A DNA stretch of 64,000 nucleotides from an uncultured Bryobacteraceae bacterium (GTDB lineage: Bacteria > Acidobacteriota > Terriglobia > Bryobacterales > Bryobacteraceae). Location: assembly GCA_938027685.1 (NCBI GenBank), contig CALJAM010000024.1, positions 1 to 64,000 on the forward strand. Direction: 5' to 3'. Within the stretch, counting starts at the first letter, position 1, and each line of letters opens with the position of its first letter. The notes under the pieces are model-generated. The model was not told the DNA's origin, made no database searches, and saw only the letters and a list, made by a program, of their open reading frames with translations. Both the position numbers and the translations under genes were made by a program. Shown here in pieces: positions 29,794 through 39,710 of the stretch.

Positions 29794-31554
29794 TCAAGCT
29801 GCGGGGGACGGTTCGGGCATGTTCTCGCGGATGGTCGCACTGAGCGTGTCCACCTGTTCGATGGCGCGCGTGAGCGATTCCGCCAACTCACGGGCGCGCA
29901 GGGAGCCCTCCCGGTGACGTTGCAGGGCGGCCTCCATGGCGCGTCGGATCCCGCTCACGGTTTCATCCAGCTTGGATTCCAGCGAGCGCTCGAAGTCCGC
30001 GAGACTCTTTTGCAGCCGGCGCTTGAAATCGTAGGCCACGCGCGTCGCGTTGCGGTCCAACTCTTCGGGAACCGCCTTGAGCACGCGGCGCAGCATGTAG
30101 CGTCGAAACAGCGGACCGGGCAGCAATAAGGGGGCGTTGCCGAGGCCCCAGTCCAGCAGCGAGTCCGTGTAGTAGCCGGTGGACTCCAGCCATGCCAGTT
30201 CGTCCGCCAGCTCGAGGGGCGCGATTTCGATGCCGAACAGCTCGCCCGCCGTGCGGCGCACGCCTTCGGCCAGTTGGTTGATGGACTGCTGGAAGCGGCC
30301 CGCCACGGCGCGGAATTCCTCGAACGCCTGGCGCTCAAACTGGCGCCTCCATTGCTCGAAAAGCTCATGAATCATGCGCGCGATGAAGCGGTCCATCTCC
30401 GCAGCGAGCTTGCGGCGGGGCAGGGAGGAGGAGGCCTCGAAGTGGTGTCGCGCTGCGGCCTGCACGGCGGGGATCTGAGACTCGGCGAACTCTCGAGCCG
30501 CACTTTCAAAGGAGGAGGAAAGCCTCGCCAGCCCGGCCCGCAGCAAAACTCTGTTGTCCTCGCGCTGCTGCTGGGCCCACTGAAGCTGGCGATCGAACTC
30601 CGCGATTTTCTCCCGGAGCTCTTCGACAGGCATGCGCGCAGCCTTGATCTCGAGGTTGAGCAGCATGCGCAGCTCAGCCGCCAACTCCAGCAGACGCCGG
30701 CCGGCGGCGAAGGAGAACACACGATTCTTTTCCTCCCGCAGGAACTGTGCGAGGCGACGTTCCACGTGGGGGAAGCCGCTGCGCTCCAGCAGGAGAGCAT
30801 CGCCGCTCTGCTTGGCCTGAAGGGCCTTGTGTGCGGAAACGGGAAAGATTTGGCTGTCGTCGATCGGCAGACCGGGCGGCAACGATCGCCGTGCGAATTC
30901 CAGAACCTCCGCCAGATGATCGGCAGCCACGGTATCCGCCTTGTTCATCACCAGGAAGATGCGCCCCACCTGTTTGCCCAGATCCCGCAGGAACTCGATT
31001 TCGGCGGAAGTCAGCGGGGGCTCCGGCGACGTAATGAAGATGGCTGCGTCCATACGCGGCAGGAAGTCATACGTCACCTGCGTATTGTGCTCGTAGACGC
31101 TGGCCACGCCGGGAGTATCGATCAGCGTCACGCCTCCTGCCAGACACGGGCTGGGATGGAAGACCTCCACGTAGGCGACTTGTTTGGCGTTGCGCGGGTT
31201 GCCGTTTTCAGTGACGAACTCCGGCAGACGGTCGAGCGGGATTTCGACCGTCCGTCCGTCATGGAAGTGCACCGAGCCGCGCGGGCGAGCGCCGTGGCGC
31301 AGCACAGTGACGACGGAGGTTAGCGGCAATACGGCTACGGGGAGTACGGGCTCGCCCAGCAGCGCGTTCAGGAATGTAGTCTTGCCGCGCTTGAACTGGC
31401 CGACGACGACCAGATGGAAACGGTTTTCTTCCAACCGCTGTGCGAGTTCAGCGGATGCGGATGCGATAGCGTCCTGCTGGTGCTCAGCGCCAAGGGATTC
31501 GAGCTTGCGGGCCGCGCCCGCAAGCTCCGCGGCGGTGTCGGCGCAGGTAACCAT
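29794..31554 (-). CDS. Bacterial dynamin-like GTPase (copy 2)
   Basis: A 586-aa protein. The GTPase domain begins close to the N-terminus: G1 'GQFKRGKTT' (52-60), G2 threonine near 79, G3 'DTPG' (146-149) and G4 'NKAD' (204-207). A long helical region follows, with a hydrophobic loop-like segment near 500 ('LGNAPLLLPGPLFRRYML') that could be the membrane-inserting paddle. A coiled-coil C-terminus ends the protein. It resembles the classical bacterial dynamin-like layout more than copy 1 does. It heads an operon with the MFS gene and is divergent from the efflux operon. AGGAGA precedes the ATG. Confidence 0.9.
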   Translation of the reverse strand: MVTCADTAAELAGAARKLESLGAEHQQDAIASASAELAQRLEENRFHLVVVGQFKRGKTTFLNALLGEPVLPVAVLPLTSVVTVLRHGARPRGSVHFHDGRTVEIPLDRLPEFVTENGNPRNAKQVAYVEVFHPSPCLAGGVTLIDTPGVASVYEHNTQVTYDFLPRMDAAIFITSPEPPLTSAEIEFLRDLGKQVGRIFLVMNKADTVAADHLAEVLEFARRSLPPGLPIDDSQIFPVSAHKALQAKQSGDALLLERSGFPHVERRLAQFLREEKNRVFSFAAGRRLLELAAELRMLLNLEIKAARMPVEELREKIAEFDRQLQWAQQQREDNRVLLRAGLARLSSSFESAAREFAESQIPAVQAAARHHFEASSSLPRRKLAAEMDRFIARMIHELFEQWRRQFERQAFEEFRAVAGRFQQSINQLAEGVRRTAGELFGIEIAPLELADELAWLESTGYYTDSLLDWGLGNAPLLLPGPLFRRYMLRRVLKAVPEELDRNATRVAYDFKRRLQKSLADFERSLESKLDETVSGIRRAMEAALQRHREGSLRARELAESLTRAIEQVDTLSATIRENMPEPSPAA

Positions 31555-31781
31555 ATAGAGACTCTCCTAACACCTCGAGGTCTTTCTTTTCAGGAATCAC
31601 TGGGAGGGCTGCCGTATGAGGTCTCCTACAGCGATTCCCCCACCGTAGGAGTTATCGGCCGCTGGACGCGGCGGTTAATGGCGAACTCCACCGCCAATGC
31701 TATTCTACCTTGTACGCCGCACCCTCGACAACCCGTCGAACTCGGCGTCCACGCTCCTGAGAACCAAACGAGTGTACCTTG
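31555..31781. other. Divergent intergenic region with an inverted repeat
   Basis: About 230 bases between the dynamin-like gene (minus) and the efflux operon (plus). It contains a 7-bp inverted repeat, ctcctac (31623-31629) and gtaggag (31645-31651), separated by 15 bases, which could be an operator. No regulator gene is adjacent. Convincing -35/-10 pairs were not found. No small gene was seen. Confidence 0.35.
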
Positions 31782-33072
31782 ATGCGATTTCGAGTACTAC
31801 TGCACGCACCCGCTTGCCTGGCGGCCACGATGACGGCTGCTTCTCCTGCCGCCGTGTGGGCGGCCGGAACCCTCACACTGGATGATTGCATCCGCCTCGC
31901 GCTAGAGGCGCGCTCATCCGCCACTGTGGCCCGGCGCCAAGTGCAGATCGCGCATTACGGCTTCAAGCAGACCCGCGCCGCCTTCCTGCCGCAGAGCCGG
32001 ATAGGCAGCGGCTTCGTCATATAACAGTCCCCTGAGTTATGACCGCCGCATGTTCAGTTTCATACCGCTGAACGCCATCCGCGAGTGCAGCTCCCTGCTC
32101 ACTGCCGAGCTCGAGGTGGACACTTCGGGCAGGCTGAGGGCGGACCGCGCCATGGCCGCCGCCGAGCTGGCCGCGGCCCGGGCCTCGCTCGAGCTCAGCG
32201 AACGCGATTTGAAACGCGCGGTAACGGCCGCCTACCTGCGCGTTCTGCTGGCGCGGCGCCTGGCGGGCGTGATCGGCGACTCGTTGGCCGAGGCGCAGGA
32301 CTTCTCGCGCCGCGTGCAACTACTAAGCGAGCACGGCGAAGCATCCCGTGCGGACGTGTTCAAGGCCCGGGCCGCCGCCGCGTTCCTGGAGCAGCGCCTG
32401 GCCTTGGCCGAGCTGGACGCCCGGCTGGCTGCACAGGAGCTGGCGTCGTTCTGGACGGTAGAGGTGGACGAGCCGTTCGAACTGGATGATCTGTTGAGCA
32501 AGCCGGTTCCCGCCCCCCAAGGCCTCCGATCCCGGCAAGCCGTTCCTGCGCCGCCCGGAATTCAGGCTTCTGGAAGCTGAGCGGCAGGCGGCCGTGGCGG
32601 AAGCTCACCGGGCACGTTCGGCCCTGCTGCCGCAACTTGGGGTGGTCTGCCAATACGGCCTGGATTCGTACCGGGTGAACTGGGCCGACAGAGGTTACGC
32701 CGCCTTCCTGAGCCTGAACCTGCCCGTATTCGACTGGCTGAAGGCACACAGCGCGGCCCGACAGGCGCGATTGCGAGCCGAGCAGGCCGAAGACGAGCGC
32801 GCCGCCGCCGAGCGCGACTTCTCTCGGGAATACCGGGCCGCCCTTGCGCGGGTCCGTGAACTCTACAGGCAGATCGCCGTGACCGAGAGCCAGGTGCAGG
32901 CCTCGCAAGAGAGCTTTCGGCTGAGTCGTCTGCGCTATGAGGGCGGTGAAGGCTCTGCGCTCGACGTGGTCGTCGCGCAGGCGGAGCTGACGCAGGCGCG
33001 CACGAATTATTACACGGCCTTGTGCGAGTACCTGAACGCCAGGGCCGATTTGGAGGTACCAGCGGGCGATGA
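31782..33072 (+). pseudogene. TolC-like outer membrane efflux protein, frameshifted
   Basis: The pieces together give a TolC-family factor of about 430 aa with a signal peptide ('LTLDDCIRLALEARS' at the start, 'LRYEGGEGSALDVVVAQAEL' near the end), but the frame is broken. An extra base near 32019 creates a TAA at 32022, and the next frame resumes as 'YNSPLSYDRRMFSFIPLNAI'. A second shift occurs at the C6 run 32513-32518, after which the third frame reads 'KASDPGKPFLRRPEFRLLEA'. A third shift near 33050 is suspected, because the expected stop is the TGA at 33070 in an ATGA with the adaptor gene. Without correction it makes no functional channel. Sequencing error at homopolymers cannot be excluded. 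Confidence 0.8.
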
Positions 33073-34313
33073 AGCACCGTTTCGTGATCCTAGTGTTGCT
33101 AGGTGGTTTGGTGACGCTGGCGGGATGCGGCTCGCATTGCCAACCGGAGTCGCCCCCGCCGGTCGTGGATGTCAAGGTAGCGCGAGCCACGCGCGAGACG
33201 CTGCAAGCCGAGGTCAATGCGCCGGCCACGGTTTACGGGCGCCAGCAGGCCGGCGTTGCGGCGCGCATTACGGCGCCCATTCGCCGCCTGCTGGTGCGGA
33301 AAGGAGACTCGGTGGCCGCAGGGCAGGTGCTGGCGGAGCTGGAGGATCGGGATCTGCTTGCCCAGCGCGCGGAAGCGCAGGCAGCCGTCAGCGACGCTGA
33401 AGCCACGCTCGAAAAGCTGGCGGGGGCATCCCTGCCCGCAGACCTCGAACGGGCCCGGGGGCAGCTTGCCGCCGCCGAGGCCGCCTTCAATCAGGCGCAG
33501 AAAATCTACGAACGCCGGCAGGCTTTGTACGAGCAGGGCGCCATCCCCGGGCGGGATCTGCTGGTGAGCGAGACCGAGCTGGCGCAGGCACGCGCCAACT
33601 ACGAGGTGGCGAAAACCTCGCTCGAGCTGTTGACCCGCCAGACCCGTGATCGTGAAATCCGTATTGCCGAAAGCCGCCTCGCGCAGGCCAGGGCGCGTCT
33701 TGCCTACATCGAGACCCAAATAGAATTCACACGGCTGCGCAGTCCTTTCGGCGGCGTCATTATCGAGCAGTACATGTTCCCCGGCGACATGGCGCGGCCC
33801 GACGCGCCCGTGTTCGAGGTGGCTGATTTGTCGGTGGCGGTAGCGCGCGCCCAGGTGCCGGAAGCCGCGGCGGGGCCGCTGCGCGTTGGGCAGCCGTGCA
33901 GTTTCCAGCCGGTGGACGAGCCCGACCGCCGGTACGCAGGTCGGGTCGGCGTCGTGAACCGTGCTGTTCACCCGGAACGACGCACGGTCGAGGTCTGGTG
34001 CGAAGTGCCGAACCACCGAAACGGGATTCGCACCGGCATGTTTGGCGAAGTCACCATCGTGACGCAGACGATCCCGCGGGCTCTTACCCTGCCTCTGAGT
34101 GCGGTGGAGTTTGTCGAAGGGACCGACCGCGGCCTCGTGCGCGTGGTCGCACGCGAGCGGGCCGTGCGGGTACGGGAGGTTGCAACCGGTCTGCGGAGCG
34201 CGGGCAAGGTCCAGGTGATCGGCGGCTTGGACGAAAGCGAGCTGGTCATCATCGAGGGTGGCTACGGCCTGGCCGATGGCACGCCAGTGCGTTTCCGGGA
34301 GGGCGCCCGGTGA
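33069..34313 (+). CDS. RND efflux periplasmic adaptor (membrane fusion lipoprotein)
   Basis: A 414-aa protein with a lipoprotein signal (lipobox 'LAGC', Cys 20). It has the HlyD/AcrA layout: beta-barrel and lipoyl strands ('VRKGDSVAAGQVLAELEDRD'), a long alpha-hairpin (about 95-205), the second lipoyl half ('FTRLRSPFGGVIIEQ'), a beta-barrel and a membrane-proximal domain. It should link an RND pump to a TolC channel. This reading frame is intact although both partners in the operon are broken. It overlaps the TolC stop (ATGA) and the RND start (GTGA), showing the original tight coupling. Confidence 0.93.
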   Translation: MKHRFVILVLLGGLVTLAGCGSHCQPESPPPVVDVKVARATRETLQAEVNAPATVYGRQQAGVAARITAPIRRLLVRKGDSVAAGQVLAELEDRDLLAQRAEAQAAVSDAEATLEKLAGASLPADLERARGQLAAAEAAFNQAQKIYERRQALYEQGAIPGRDLLVSETELAQARANYEVAKTSLELLTRQTRDREIRIAESRLAQARARLAYIETQIEFTRLRSPFGGVIIEQYMFPGDMARPDAPVFEVADLSVAVARAQVPEAAAGPLRVGQPCSFQPVDEPDRRYAGRVGVVNRAVHPERRTVEVWCEVPNHRNGIRTGMFGEVTIVTQTIPRALTLPLSAVEFVEGTDRGLVRVVARERAVRVREVATGLRSAGKVQVIGGLDESELVIIEGGYGLADGTPVRFREGAR

Positions 34314-37300
34314 CCTCGCGATTGGCCGCGTTTGTAGAGGCCCACGGTCGTGCACTGGTGCTCATCGTGGCCAGCTTTGCGACGGCGGGCCTGATCTTCC
34401 TGTTCCGTCTGCCCGTCTCGCTGTTCCCCCAGACCGATTTTCCGCGGATCGTGATCCTGGTGGACAACGGCATCGCGCCCGTCAACGTGCAGATGATCAA
34501 GGTCACGCGCCCCATCGAAGAGGCCATCCGCATCGTGCCCGGCATCACCAACGTGCGCTCGGTCACCAGCCGCGGTTCGAGCGAAATCAGTGTGTTTTTC
34601 CGCTGGGACGTGGACATCCTTCATGCGCTCCACCAGGTACAGGGTCGCATTGCGCAGATCCTGCCCACCTTGCCGCCGGAGTCGCGCTTTTATGTGAACC
34701 GACTCACCTTCTCGGTTTTCCCGATGATCGGCTTCAGCATCGCCTCGCCGAAGCGGAGCCTAAGCGAACTTTGGGAACTTGCCTACTACAACCTTGCCCC
34801 CCCCGTTTGTATCGGCTGCCGGGCGTGGCGGAAACGCGCATCGTGGGTGGGCGGCGGCCGGAATACCACGTGCTGGTGGAGCCGGGCAGGCTCAGTGCCT
34901 ACGGGATCCCTCTCACCCGCGTGGTGGACAGCATCAGCAACAGCAATCTGGTGGCGCCGGCAGGAATGGTTCAGGAGAACTACCGCCTGTACTTGACCAC
35001 GGTCACGGGGCTGATCACGAGCAAGCAGCAGATCGAAGACCTGGTGGTGGACGTGGTCAAAGGGACGCCCGTCAGGGTAAAAGACATCGCCCGGGTGGTG
35101 CCTGGCGAGCGACCGGTCTATAACATCGTCACCGCCAACGGGCGGCCTGCCGTGCTGGTCAACGTTCTCCAACGGCCCGACGGCAATGCCATCGAGATCG
35201 CCGCGGCGGTCAATCGCGAGCTGCGCGAGATCAGGAGGTCTCTGCCGGCGGATATCGAACTGGCCACGTTCTACGACCAGTCGGTGCTGGTGCGCGATTC
35301 GATTTCGGGGGTGCGCGAGGCAATCCTCATAGGTTTGGTGCTCTCGGTCGGCGTGCTGGTAGCGTTCCTGAAGAGCTGGCGGACCACCCTGGTTGCGGCG
35401 CTGGTGATCCCGCTGGCGGTGCTCACGGCCATCGTCTTTATGAAGCTGTTCCACATGAGCTTCAACCTGATGACGCTGGGCGGGCTGGCGGCGTGTATCG
35501 GCGTGGTGATCGACGATGCCATCGTCATGGTGGAGAACATCGTGGTGCATCTGTCGCTCGGTCAGGATCCGCGCGCAGCGGCCAGGAACGCCATTGTCGA
35601 ACTGACGCCCGCCCTGATCGGTTCTACGCTGACGCCGATCGTGGTGTTCGCGCCGCTCGTTTTCCTGGGCGGCCTGACGGCCGTGTTCTTCCGCGCCCTC
35701 GCGCTGACCATGGTTACGGCCCTGCTGGCCTCGCTGTTCCTCGCCATCTTCTTCACGCCGGTGCTGGCGGGCTGGCTGTTCCGCACCCGGCCAGGCCCTC
35801 CCGCCACCGACCTCGAACAAGCCGAGCAGGCGGGCGAGGGTCGCCTGGTGCGCGGGCTTACGTCGCTCTACGAGCGGATCTTGCGCGGCGCGCTCCGGCG
35901 TCCCCGCCCGGTGCTGGCGGGGGCAGCGTTGATCGTCATCGTTTCGATCGCGATCTATTCGCAGTTGGGCAGCAGCTTCCTGCCGGAAATGGATGAAGGC
36001 GCCTTCGTGCTCGATTACAGGATGCCTCCCGGGACCTCGCTGGAGGAAACTGACCGCGTGTTGCGCCACATCGAGCAGTTCTTGCGGGAAACGCCCGAGG
36101 TGGAAAGTTATTCAAGGCGTACGGGAGCACGGCTGGCTCTGGCGATCGCAGAGCCCAACACGGGCGATTTTTTGGTGAAGCTTAAGCGCAAGCGCCGGCG
36201 CAGCCTAGAGCAAGTCACCAGCGAGCTGCGCGAGAAGATCAACCGGTCCGAACCTGTGATCGAAGTGGAGTTTCCCCACATACTCGAGGATCTGATCGGG
36301 GACTTGGCCTGGGCGCCCAAGCCAATTGAAATCAAGGTGTTCCACGATGACGAGATGGTTTACAAAGCGGTGGCCGCTCGCATCGCTCAGTGGTTGCCGA
36401 ACATACGCGGCGTGGTGGACGTGGTGAATCAGACGATCGTCATCGGGCCGGCCGTCAACTTTAGAGTGGACCTGCTCAAGGCCAGCCGGGCTGGATTCAG
36501 CGTACGGGACGTGAGCGACCTGGAGGCTGCCATCTTGGATGGGATCGCAACTTCGGACATGATCCGCGGCGACCGCCTGGCCGGCATTCGCGTCCGTTAT
36601 CCGCCGCAGTTTCGCTCCTCTACGGACAAGCTCAAGTCGCTGCTCATCACGTCTCCCGCCGGCGTCACCGTGCCGCTGGCGAGTGTGGCCGACATCCAGG
36701 TGGAGGAGGGACAGACGGAGATCCGCCGGGACAACCTCCGCAACATGTCGGCAGTTACGGCGCACGTCAGCGGGCGCGACCTCGGCTCGGTCATGGCCGA
36801 AATCCGCCGCCGACTACCGCGGGAAATTCCCGTACCGCCGGGCGCCGATATTGAGTTTGGCGGCCTTTACCAATTGCAGCGCGAATCGCTTTACGGGCTG
36901 CTACAGGTGCTGTTGATGTCCATTCTGCTCATCTTCGTCATCCTGGTAATCGAGTTCCGCACATTCTCGCATCCCATCGCGATACTGATCGCCACCATCC
37001 TGTGCGGTTCGGGCGCGCTGGCGGCGCTTTACCTGACGGACAAGACCCTGAACATTTCTTCTTTCATGGGTCTCATCATGGTGGTGGGGATCGTGCACAA
37101 GAACGGCATTCTGATGCTGGACTCGGAGAAACATTTCTCGGCGCTGGGTTACGGTCTGCGCGAAGCCATCTTCAACGCCGGGCGGCGCCGGCTGCGTCCG
37201 ATCCTGATGACGGCGCTGGCCACCGTCTGCGGCATGCTGCCGCTGGCGCTGGCGGTAGGCTCGGGTGCACAGATGTTGCAACCGTTGGCCATCGCCGTGA

Positions 37301-37386
37301 TCGGCGGCGTCAGCGTTTCCATGGTGCTTTCGCTGATCGTGACGCCTGTGCTTTATTACTTCCTACGGCACGGTAAAGCGAGTTGA
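34310..37386 (+). pseudogene. RND efflux transporter permease with a frameshift at a C8 tract
   Basis: From the GTG at 34310 the N-terminus of an AcrB/CusA-like pump is read ('LIFLFRLPVSLFPQTDFPRI', 'TRPIEEAIRIVPGITNVRSV') up to the C8 run at 34797-34804. There the frame shifts. The remaining protein to 37386 is in the next frame ('LYRLPGVAETRIVGGRRPEY'), with proton-relay Asp pair 'GVVIDDAIVMVENI', twelve-helix topology and 'IVHKNGILML'. Joined, it would be about 1,025 aa, normal for RND pumps. Six or nine Cs would restore the frame; six gives the family-like 'APRLYRLPGV'. It could be decay, phase variation or an assembly error. Confidence 0.85.
34797..34804 (+). repeat. C8 homopolymer at the RND frameshift
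   Basis: Eight consecutive C residues lie exactly where the RND pump frame breaks. Length changes by slippage would switch the pump between in-frame and out-of-frame states. Confidence 0.8.
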
Positions 37387-38102
37387 AAATCCTGATTCTT
37401 TCCGATCTGCACGCGAACCTGGAAGCGCTGACCGCCATCCGCGAGGCATACGACGAACTCTGGGTGTTGGGGGACCTGGTCGATTACGGCCCTGACCCGA
37501 CGGCGGTGATAGACTTTGTGCGGTCACATGCCTCGCTGGTCGTGCGAGGCAACCATGATCAGGCCGTGGGCTGCGGCGTGGATCCGCAGTGCTCGCCCCG
37601 CTTTCGTCGAATGGCGGAAGAGACCCAGCGCTACACCATGGTCGTGCTGGACGAGCAGCGCAAGCGCTACCTGCGGGAGCTGCCGCTGACGACGATTCAC
37701 GAGGTGGCGGGAGTGCGTTTTCACTTGAGCCACTCGCTGCCCTCGGATCCGCTCTATCCTTACTGCGGGCCGGATTCGGACCGATGGCTCCGGGAAGCCT
37801 CCCATCTCGACGCCGAGATCCTTCTCACCGGCCACACGCACGTGCCTTTCATGCGGGAGGCGGCGGGGCGGATGAGCGTGAATCCCGGCAGTGTGGGGCA
37901 GCCCAAGCACGGCTTACCGCGGGCCTCTTACGCCGTCTACGAAGACGGTCGCATCGAGCTGCGTTCGGCAACGTACGAGCCGGAGACGACCGTGAGAAAA
38001 CTGCTCGCACTTCCCTTGAGCCTAGAGGTGCGCGAGCAACTGGCGGAGGTGCTGCGCACCGGGCGCATCCCTTCTGAATCCGGAGCGACGCGTGTGATAT
38101 AA
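37383..38102 (+). CDS. YfcE/MJ0936-like metallophosphoesterase
   Basis: A 239-aa calcineurin-like phosphoesterase with the full metal-binding set: 'SDLHANLEAL' (Asp8, His10), 'GDLVDYGPDP' (about 31-40), 'VRGNHDQAV' (Asn/His), and 'LLTGHTHVPFM' (GHxH). It starts at a TTG overlapping the RND stop (TTGA), so it was part of the efflux transcript. Small enzymes of this type act on phosphodiesters; the natural substrate is usually unknown. It lacks a signal peptide, so it is cytoplasmic. Complete length. Confidence 0.9.
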   Translation: MKILILSDLHANLEALTAIREAYDELWVLGDLVDYGPDPTAVIDFVRSHASLVVRGNHDQAVGCGVDPQCSPRFRRMAEETQRYTMVVLDEQRKRYLRELPLTTIHEVAGVRFHLSHSLPSDPLYPYCGPDSDRWLREASHLDAEILLTGHTHVPFMREAAGRMSVNPGSVGQPKHGLPRASYAVYEDGRIELRSATYEPETTVRKLLALPLSLEVREQLAEVLRTGRIPSESGATRVI

Positions 38103-38231
38103 GGTAGAGTTGGCGTCGCGCTAGAACGAGCCATTCCCCGCGGGAGCCCTTAAACGGGGCGCAACTGCGCCCTTCCCGCAGCAGTTCCACGTGCCCCCTG
38201 GCGCACGGGTATTCGTCAAGGAGAAGCAAGC
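38103..38231 (+). promoter_or_regulatory. Leader of gnd with a GC hairpin and strong ribosome site
   Basis: About 130 bases between the phosphoesterase and gnd. A perfect 7-bp hairpin (gggcgca 38157-38163, tgcgccc 38166-38172) is present but has no T-tract, so it is not a typical terminator. AAGGAG at 38218-38223 lies 8 bases before the gnd ATG. No sure promoter was found. Confidence 0.35.
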
Positions 38232-39689
38232 ATGGAACCCAAAGGCGACATCGCACTGATCGGTCTGGCAGTTATGGGCCAGAACCTCATCCTCAACATG
38301 AACGACCACGGCTATACGGTGGTCGCCTACAACCGCACGGTATCGAAAGTCGACGAGTTCCTTAACGGGGCGGCCAAGGGCCGCGATACGATCCTGGGCG
38401 CGCACTCCATCGAGGAAATGGTCCGCCTGCTCAAGAAGCCCCGCAAGATCATGTTGATGGTCAAGGCGGGCAAGGCGGTGGACGATTTCATCGAGCTTCT
38501 GTTGCCCCACCTGGAGCCGGGTGATTTGATCATTGACGGCGGCAACTCGCACTTCCCCGACACGATCCGCCGCACGAACTACCTGCGCAGTAAGGGCCTG
38601 CTTTTCATCGGCACCGGCATCTCCGGCGGCGAGGAAGGCGCGCGCCACGGTCCCTCGATCATGCCCGGCGGAACGCCGGAAGCCTGGCCCCTGGTGAAAG
38701 ACATCTTTCAGGCCATCGCGGCCAAGGCGCCTGACGGCGCCCCCTGCTGCGAGTGGATCGGCAGCGACGGCGCGGGCCACTACGTCAAGATGGCGCACAA
38801 CGGCATCGAGTACGGCGACATGCAACTGATTTGCGAGGCCTATCAACTAATGAAGGAGGGCCTCGGCATGTCGAACGAGGAGATGCACAAGGCCTTCGCC
38901 GAATGGAACGAGGGCGAGCTTTCCAGCTACCTGATTGAGATTACGCGCGACATTCTCGCTTACAAGGACGAAAACGGCGAGTACGTGGTGGACAAGATCC
39001 TGGACGCCGCCGGACAGAAGGGAACGGGCAAGTGGACGACCATCAGTTCGCTCGATCTCGGCATGCCCGTGACGCTAATCGCGGAGGCGGTCTTTGCGCG
39101 ATGCCTTAGCGCGATGAAGGAGGAACGCGTACAGGCTTCCAAGATCCTGAAGGGCCCCAAGGGTCGGCTGGAGGGCGACCGCGCCACCTGGGTCGAGGAC
39201 ATCCGGCGCGCCCTGCTGGCCTCGAAGATCGTCTCCTACGCACAAGGCTTCATGCTCATGCGCGAAGCCGCCAAGGAGTACAACTGGAATCTGAACTACG
39301 GCAGCATCGCCTCGATCTGGCGCGCCGGCTGCATCATCCGCTCCGTCTTCCTGGGCCGCATCAAGGAGGCATTCGATCGCGATCCGAATCTGAGCAACTT
39401 GCTGTTGGATGATTACTTCCGTGGCGTGATCGATCGCTGCCAGGACTCCTGGCGGCGCGTGGTTTCCTCGGCAGTTCAAATCGGCGTGCCTGTGCCTGCC
39501 TTCTCCACCGCACTGGCTTTCTACGACGGCTACCGCAGCGAGCGGCTGCCGGCCAACCTGCTGCAGGCACAGCGCGACTATTTCGGCGCTCACATGTACG
39601 AGCGTGTGGACCGGCCGCGCGGGGAGTTCTTCCACACGAACTGGACCGGACGCGGCGGCACGGTGGCGTCCACGGCCTATACGGTTTGA
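38232..39689 (+). CDS. gnd: 6-phosphogluconate dehydrogenase, decarboxylating
   Basis: A 485-aa enzyme converting 6-phosphogluconate to ribulose 5-phosphate with CO2 release and NADP reduction, in the oxidative pentose phosphate pathway. Visible motifs are the Rossmann loop '[20 protein letters not shown]', '[13 protein letters not shown]', and the catalytic region '[19 protein letters not shown]' with the conserved Lys, His, Asn and Glu. The length is that of the long dimeric form. It is followed after 21 bases by a PfkB kinase gene, so it heads a sugar-metabolism operon. Confidence 0.96.
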   Translation: MEPKGDIALIGLAVMGQNLILNMNDHGYTVVAYNRTVSKVDEFLNGAAKGRDTILGAHSIEEMVRLLKKPRKIMLMVKAGKAVDDFIELLLPHLEPGDLIIDGGNSHFPDTIRRTNYLRSKGLLFIGTGISGGEEGARHGPSIMPGGTPEAWPLVKDIFQAIAAKAPDGAPCCEWIGSDGAGHYVKMAHNGIEYGDMQLICEAYQLMKEGLGMSNEEMHKAFAEWNEGELSSYLIEITRDILAYKDENGEYVVDKILDAAGQKGTGKWTTISSLDLGMPVTLIAEAVFARCLSAMKEERVQASKILKGPKGRLEGDRATWVEDIRRALLASKIVSYAQGFMLMREAAKEYNWNLNYGSIASIWRAGCIIRSVFLGRIKEAFDRDPNLSNLLLDDYFRGVIDRCQDSWRRVVSSAVQIGVPVPAFSTALAFYDGYRSERLPANLLQAQRDYFGAHMYERVDRPRGEFFHTNWTGRGGTVASTAYTV

Positions 39690-39710
39690 AACAGGAGGAC
39701 GGCAACGAGC

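Noticed and set aside
38157-38172. Hairpin before gnd as a terminator
   Set aside because: A 7-bp stem with a 2-base loop and no T-run; not a credible intrinsic terminator.
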